From: CAZSBG01 sp964605145
Lineage (GTDB): Bacteria > Zhuqueibacterota > Zhuqueibacteria > Thermofontimicrobiales > Thermofontimicrobiaceae
Assembly: GCA_964605145.1 (NCBI GenBank)
Contig: CAZSBG010000015.1
Coordinates: 1 to 64,000, forward strand
Direction: 5' to 3'
Length of the DNA: 64,000 nucleotides
Shown piece after piece: positions 60,692-64,000 of the stretch (the first letter of the stretch is position 1; each line of letters opens with the position of its first letter). The notes under the pieces were generated by a model. That model saw nothing but the letters and a program-made list of their open reading frames with translations. It searched no databases and was not told the origin of the DNA. The position numbers and the translations under genes are program-made.

Positions 60692-63600
60692 TCACTTCGC
60701 AAAAATTAACTTTCTATTCAATACATGCTTACCCGCAGTCATTCGGCAAATATAAATCCCGCTGCTCACACGCTGGTATTGTTTATCCTCGGCATTCCAA
60801 TTCACTGAATGCGTTCCTGTTTCTTGTACACTATTTATTAAAGTTTTCACCCTTCTTCCCGTCAAATCGAATATTTCGATTTTTACATTGCTTTGTTCGG
60901 GCAGGTCATAAGTAACAGTGGTTGTTGGATTGAAGGGATTAGGATAATTTTGAGACAGCGAAAAAGAATGAGGTTTTTTGTTTTCAGAATAATTGATAAT
61001 GTTTGATTTACTATTATCATAAAGATTTTTTACTTCACTAGCTGACAAAGTCCTATTATAAATTCTGATATCATCAATCTTCCCTTTAAGCGATCGATTC
61101 AAACTATTTACAATACCATAATTATCGTGATAAGTACCTACCATTAAATAATCAGAATCATCAATATGGTAACCAGAATAATTATTACTATTGTCATAAT
61201 TTCCGTTAACATAAACTGTATTTGTAGTCTGCGATCTTACAAAAACAACATGATACCATCTCGATTTTGAAAAAGGAATTGAAGTAATTAAGTCTGAAGA
61301 GGATGAAGAACTTGTTCCGAAAGTATTTCTGATATAATTGGTATTATCTCGCGTAATGATATCTCTCTGCCATCCTGTATCGTGTGCTTTGCTTAGCAAG
61401 TAGTCTTGATTTTTGTTGTCTGTACCAGGCGAATACTCAACATCAAAGTAGACCCAAAAAGAGATGGACTGAACTTGATTTATAATTCTACTGCTTCCAG
61501 GTAATTCTATATAATCACGATTACCATCAAAATGATAGGCACTATTAGAATCTCCAAAACGATCTTGAGACATAGATGCACCGACTACATTTCCATGAAA
61601 ACCATTACCGCTTTCGTCATCAGCATTTCCTGAAAAGGAATAAAAAGCGACTAATCCTTGATTCCCCTGGGAATTGCCTACCCATTGGCATACGGCTTTA
61701 AATAACTCAAATGTATTCGAATTATAGGAAGCATAGCCAGCCCAAAAGGCAATGCGTCCGCTTTGATATTGCCGAATAAAACTGTGAATGTTGCCGCTCC
61801 CATAATCCCATTCCGTAAGAACCGTTGCATCAGCAATAACATTTTTAACAGCCGCACCTCCCCAACCAGTACATTCTTCGATAATATCATTTTTTTCAAC
61901 TGATGTTCCCAATGGATTATCAAAAACCGCTTTGGCATAACTTGCCCCCACATTACTATATTGAGAAGTGCCGAACCATTCAGAAATACAAGTTGTGTTG
62001 TAGCCACCGCCACAAATTATTGAAGGAGCTCCGCCAATTAAAACTATACCACCGCCATTTTTAATATAATTTTCCAATTTTGCAGATAATGAAGAACCAT
62101 CGCCATCATAGTCATGAACTAAAAGTAGATCATAATCAGAAAAATCGGAAGGGATTGCTGAAGCCTTAGTTATGTTGTAATTTAAATTTTCCAAAACAGA
62201 TTCGATTGCAGAATCATAGTATTTTGCCAAATAAAAACATTCATTAGATAAATTATTATCTGATTTAACAATTAGAGTCAAATTAAGATATTGAGGACTA
62301 TTACCCGCATTCGCTGAACTTATTGTTATAGTGGCATTATAATTACCTTCAGATAGATTTGCAGTATTATAATTAACGGTAACTTGATCCTGTTCACCTG
62401 TAGAATTCCCACTCGAAGGAGAGCAATTTAGCCAATTTCTATTGTCGCTAATGGAGTAGGATAATGTGCCATTGCCTGAATTCCAAACCTTGAAAATTTG
62501 ACTTGAAGCATCGGTTCCAGTAGTGATTGTTTGGGAAAGTGAAACCGGGCTGTATCCAATTTCAGAATTTTGGGCTTCACTAACGCTTAGATCAATTGAG
62601 ATTGTTTGAGGACTATTACTCGCATTTGAAGAGCCTATTGTTATCGTCGCGTTATAATTACCTTCAGAAAGATCGGTAGTATTATAATTAACAGTGATTT
62701 GATTCTGTTCTCCAGTTGAACTTCCACTGGAAGGAGAACAATACAACCAATTGGAATTGTCACTAATTGAGTAAGAAAGTGTCCCATCACCTGAATTCCA
62801 AATCTTAAAATATTGAGTCGAGGCATTCGTTCCCTCAGTGCAAGTTTGTGATAAACTTGTCAGGTTCAATGCGATCTCTGGTGTAGTAATCTGTTGTTCA
62901 GTTAATTTTGCAAGAAATATATCAGGCTTGCTATCACCCTGACTCGTCAATGAAAATGGCTCGAAAGTGGCATAGCCACGGAATCTCCCGGTAACATAAA
63001 TTTCACCCGAATTTGTTACAACAACACCCTCACCACAATCATAGCCACCGGATGGACTGCCAGCTTTTTTTACCCACTGTACATCACCATCTAAATTATA
63101 TTTGGCAATAAATATTCGATCATCATCATTTCCATGAAAAATAATTGGATCAAATCTCGCTTCGTCCTCAAAATAACCTGTTAAATAAATGTTACCCTGC
63201 GAGTCTGTGGTTATCGCTTTACCTACATCATTTTCACTATTTGCACCAGCTTGTTTAATCCAAATCACATTTCCATATCTGTTATATTTCGCTATAAAGA
63301 TATCCATTAAACCATAGCTAGTAATGCTTTTTGAATCAAAATATGCTGTCAAACCAAAATCACCTGTGATAATTAAATTTCCATAATCATCTGTTGCTAT
63401 TCCATAAGCATAAACAGAAGAACCATTTCCTCCAGCACTTTTTGCCCATTTGAAATTACCATTAGAGTTATATTGAACAATAAAAATATTATGATTCCCC
63501 CAACCACAATTAAACTGATTATTGCCAAACCTCGTAGATTCCTCAAAATGGCCTGTAATAGAAATGTTATTTGAATTATCTATGGTTATTGCACTGATAA

Positions 63601-64000
63601 TATCCTTATGTTCCCCACCGTCACTTATTGCCCAAACCACAGCTCCAGAGGAGTTAAATTTTGCAATTAAGATATCTTTGTACCCTTCACTCAACAAGTT
63701 AAAGGAGCCAACTTTAGCTGTATTGCGAAAATTACCGCACACATATATATTCCCAGAATTATCTACGGTTAAACAACATGGATCTGCAGACCATCCTGAA
63801 CTTGCACTCTTGAATTCTCCTTCAATTTGTTTTGCCCATTTTACATTACCGGATGCATCCATTTTCAGTAGAAAAAGATCCGTATAAGTCGCTGAAAACG
63901 AACAAGAACCAAAGGTAATCGATTCAGCAAAATATCCTGAAATATAAATATTTCCGAATCTATCGGTAGCAACGGATGTTCCTCCATTATAATCCTGTAC
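60692..64000 (-). CDS. Very long SBBP/BACON/LamG surface protein with type IX sorting domain (5' end outside the window)
   Basis: The frame is open to the window edge, so the N-terminus and signal peptide are not seen; at least 1102 residues. From the visible N-terminal side: SBBP-type propeller repeats (DNSGNIYVCGNF, DSQGNIYLTGYF, TNSGEIYVTGRF; 62890-64000); two tandem BACON-like beta domains of about 95 residues that are very similar to each other (about 62275-62880); a glutamine-amidotransferase-like or ThuA-like domain (61680-62250, NGGGIVLIGGAPS); a LamG/concanavalin domain (about 61040-61660, FSGNADDESGNGFHG); and a type A sorting domain (SLSQNYPNPFNPTTTVTYDL ... GIYICRMTAGK). It is more AT-rich than its neighbours. 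Likely an adhesive or carbohydrate-binding cell-surface protein. Confidence 0.88.
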   Translation of the reverse strand, partial: VQDYNGGTSVATDRFGNIYISGYFAESITFGSCSFSATYTDLFLLKMDASGNVKWAKQIEGEFKSASSGWSADPCCLTVDNSGNIYVCGNFRNTAKVGSFNLLSEGYKDILIAKFNSSGAVVWAISDGGEHKDIISAITIDNSNNISITGHFEESTRFGNNQFNCGWGNHNIFIVQYNSNGNFKWAKSAGGNGSSVYAYGIATDDYGNLIITGDFGLTAYFDSKSITSYGLMDIFIAKYNRYGNVIWIKQAGANSENDVGKAITTDSQGNIYLTGYFEDEARFDPIIFHGNDDDRIFIAKYNLDGDVQWVKKAGSPSGGYDCGEGVVVTNSGEIYVTGRFRGYATFEPFSLTSQGDSKPDIFLAKLTEQQITTPEIALNLTSLSQTCTEGTNASTQYFKIWNSGDGTLSYSISDNSNWLYCSPSSGSSTGEQNQITVNYNTTDLSEGNYNATITIGSSNASNSPQTISIDLSVSEAQNSEIGYSPVSLSQTITTGTDASSQIFKVWNSGNGTLSYSISDNRNWLNCSPSSGNSTGEQDQVTVNYNTANLSEGNYNATITISSANAGNSPQYLNLTLIVKSDNNLSNECFYLAKYYDSAIESVLENLNYNITKASAIPSDFSDYDLLLVHDYDGDGSSLSAKLENYIKNGGGIVLIGGAPSIICGGGYNTTCISEWFGTSQYSNVGASYAKAVFDNPLGTSVEKNDIIEECTGWGGAAVKNVIADATVLTEWDYGSGNIHSFIRQYQSGRIAFWAGYASYNSNTFELFKAVCQWVGNSQGNQGLVAFYSFSGNADDESGNGFHGNVVGASMSQDRFGDSNSAYHFDGNRDYIELPGSSRIINQVQSISFWVYFDVEYSPGTDNKNQDYLLSKAHDTGWQRDIITRDNTNYIRNTFGTSSSSSSDLITSIPFSKSRWYHVVFVRSQTTNTVYVNGNYDNSNNYSGYHIDDSDYLMVGTYHDNYGIVNSLNRSLKGKIDDIRIYNRTLSASEVKNLYDNSKSNIINYSENKKPHSFSLSQNYPNPFNPTTTVTYDLPEQSNVKIEIFDLTGRRVKTLINSVQETGTHSVNWNAEDKQYQRVSSGIYICRMTAGKHVLNRKLIFAK

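Noticed and set aside
60541..60915. 124-codon plus-strand frame across the surface-protein end
   Set aside because: Mostly the complement of the type IX sorting domain and the terminator; no ribosome site.

Overview
The window looks like chromosomal DNA of a Gram-negative bacterium of the FCB/Calditrichota-KSB1 kind. It has moderate to low G+C content, several secreted proteins that end in a type IX (Por) sorting domain of the YPNPFN...GVYLYR type, a TonB-dependent receptor, and two-component-propeller and FlgD-like folds. No rRNA or tRNA gene, plasmid, phage or CRISPR locus was seen. The taxonomic placement is inference from protein style.

Layout. 1-8.8 kb (minus strand): a pyruvate/2-oxoacid dehydrogenase operon, lipB - E1alpha - E1beta - E2 - TonB receptor - lpd, followed by a ferredoxin-NADP reductase cut off by a mobile element. 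8.8-26.6 kb (minus strand): a propeller/SpoIIE-type phosphatase sensor, stress and repair genes (AlkD, MsrBA, pirin, aldo/keto reductase, a broken sufU, an Rrf2 regulator with a thioredoxin-like protein), then catabolic enzymes (PLP enzymes, PHP hydrolase, radical SAM, decarboxylase). 26.9-37.7 kb (plus strand): a fused aconitase-type dehydratase and a separate large/small pair of the same family, interleaved with nucleotidyltransferase/HEPN-type modules and a C69 peptidase, then a secreted GH13 amylase. 37.8-41.6 kb: two tandem M14 carboxypeptidase-like proteins, the first with its catalytic residues replaced. 42.1-52.5 kb: a nine-gene plus-strand cluster encoding a barrel/OmpA-like/FlgD-like protein, an ExbB/MotA-type channel, a VWA protein, a type IX-sorted surface protein, two ExbD-like proteins, a TonB-like spanning protein, a TPR lipoprotein and a periplasmic protein. 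52.5-64 kb (minus strand): sugar isomerase and dehydrogenase with a HEPN/MNT pair, a giant CoA-dehydratase activase, an unknown protein, another HEPN/MNT pair, and a very long SBBP/BACON/LamG surface protein running off the window.

Two things stand out. First, an undescribed 162-bp non-autonomous element (MITE) is present in four copies, with 13-bp terminal inverted repeats and 4-bp YTAA target duplications. One copy sits in the 3' part of a reductase gene, one 4 bp before the start codon of a now-broken sufU, one inside the signal peptide of a DUF2891 protein and one inside a HepT toxin gene. For the last two, removing the element plus one duplication restores a perfect reading frame. Second, the 42-52 kb cluster has the parts of a proton-motive-force-driven envelope machine dedicated to its own surface proteins, and I do not recognise it as a known named system.

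Other damaged genes are a DUF4287/DUF5655 gene with an in-frame stop, sufU with a 23-nt deletion, and a TonB receptor without a visible signal peptide. Four nucleotidyltransferase-containing modules lie in 32 kb. Together with the MITE copies this points to a genome rich in small mobile or selfish modules. A well-formed Rrf2/IscR-type promoter with two GACT-N5-AGTC operators is also present.
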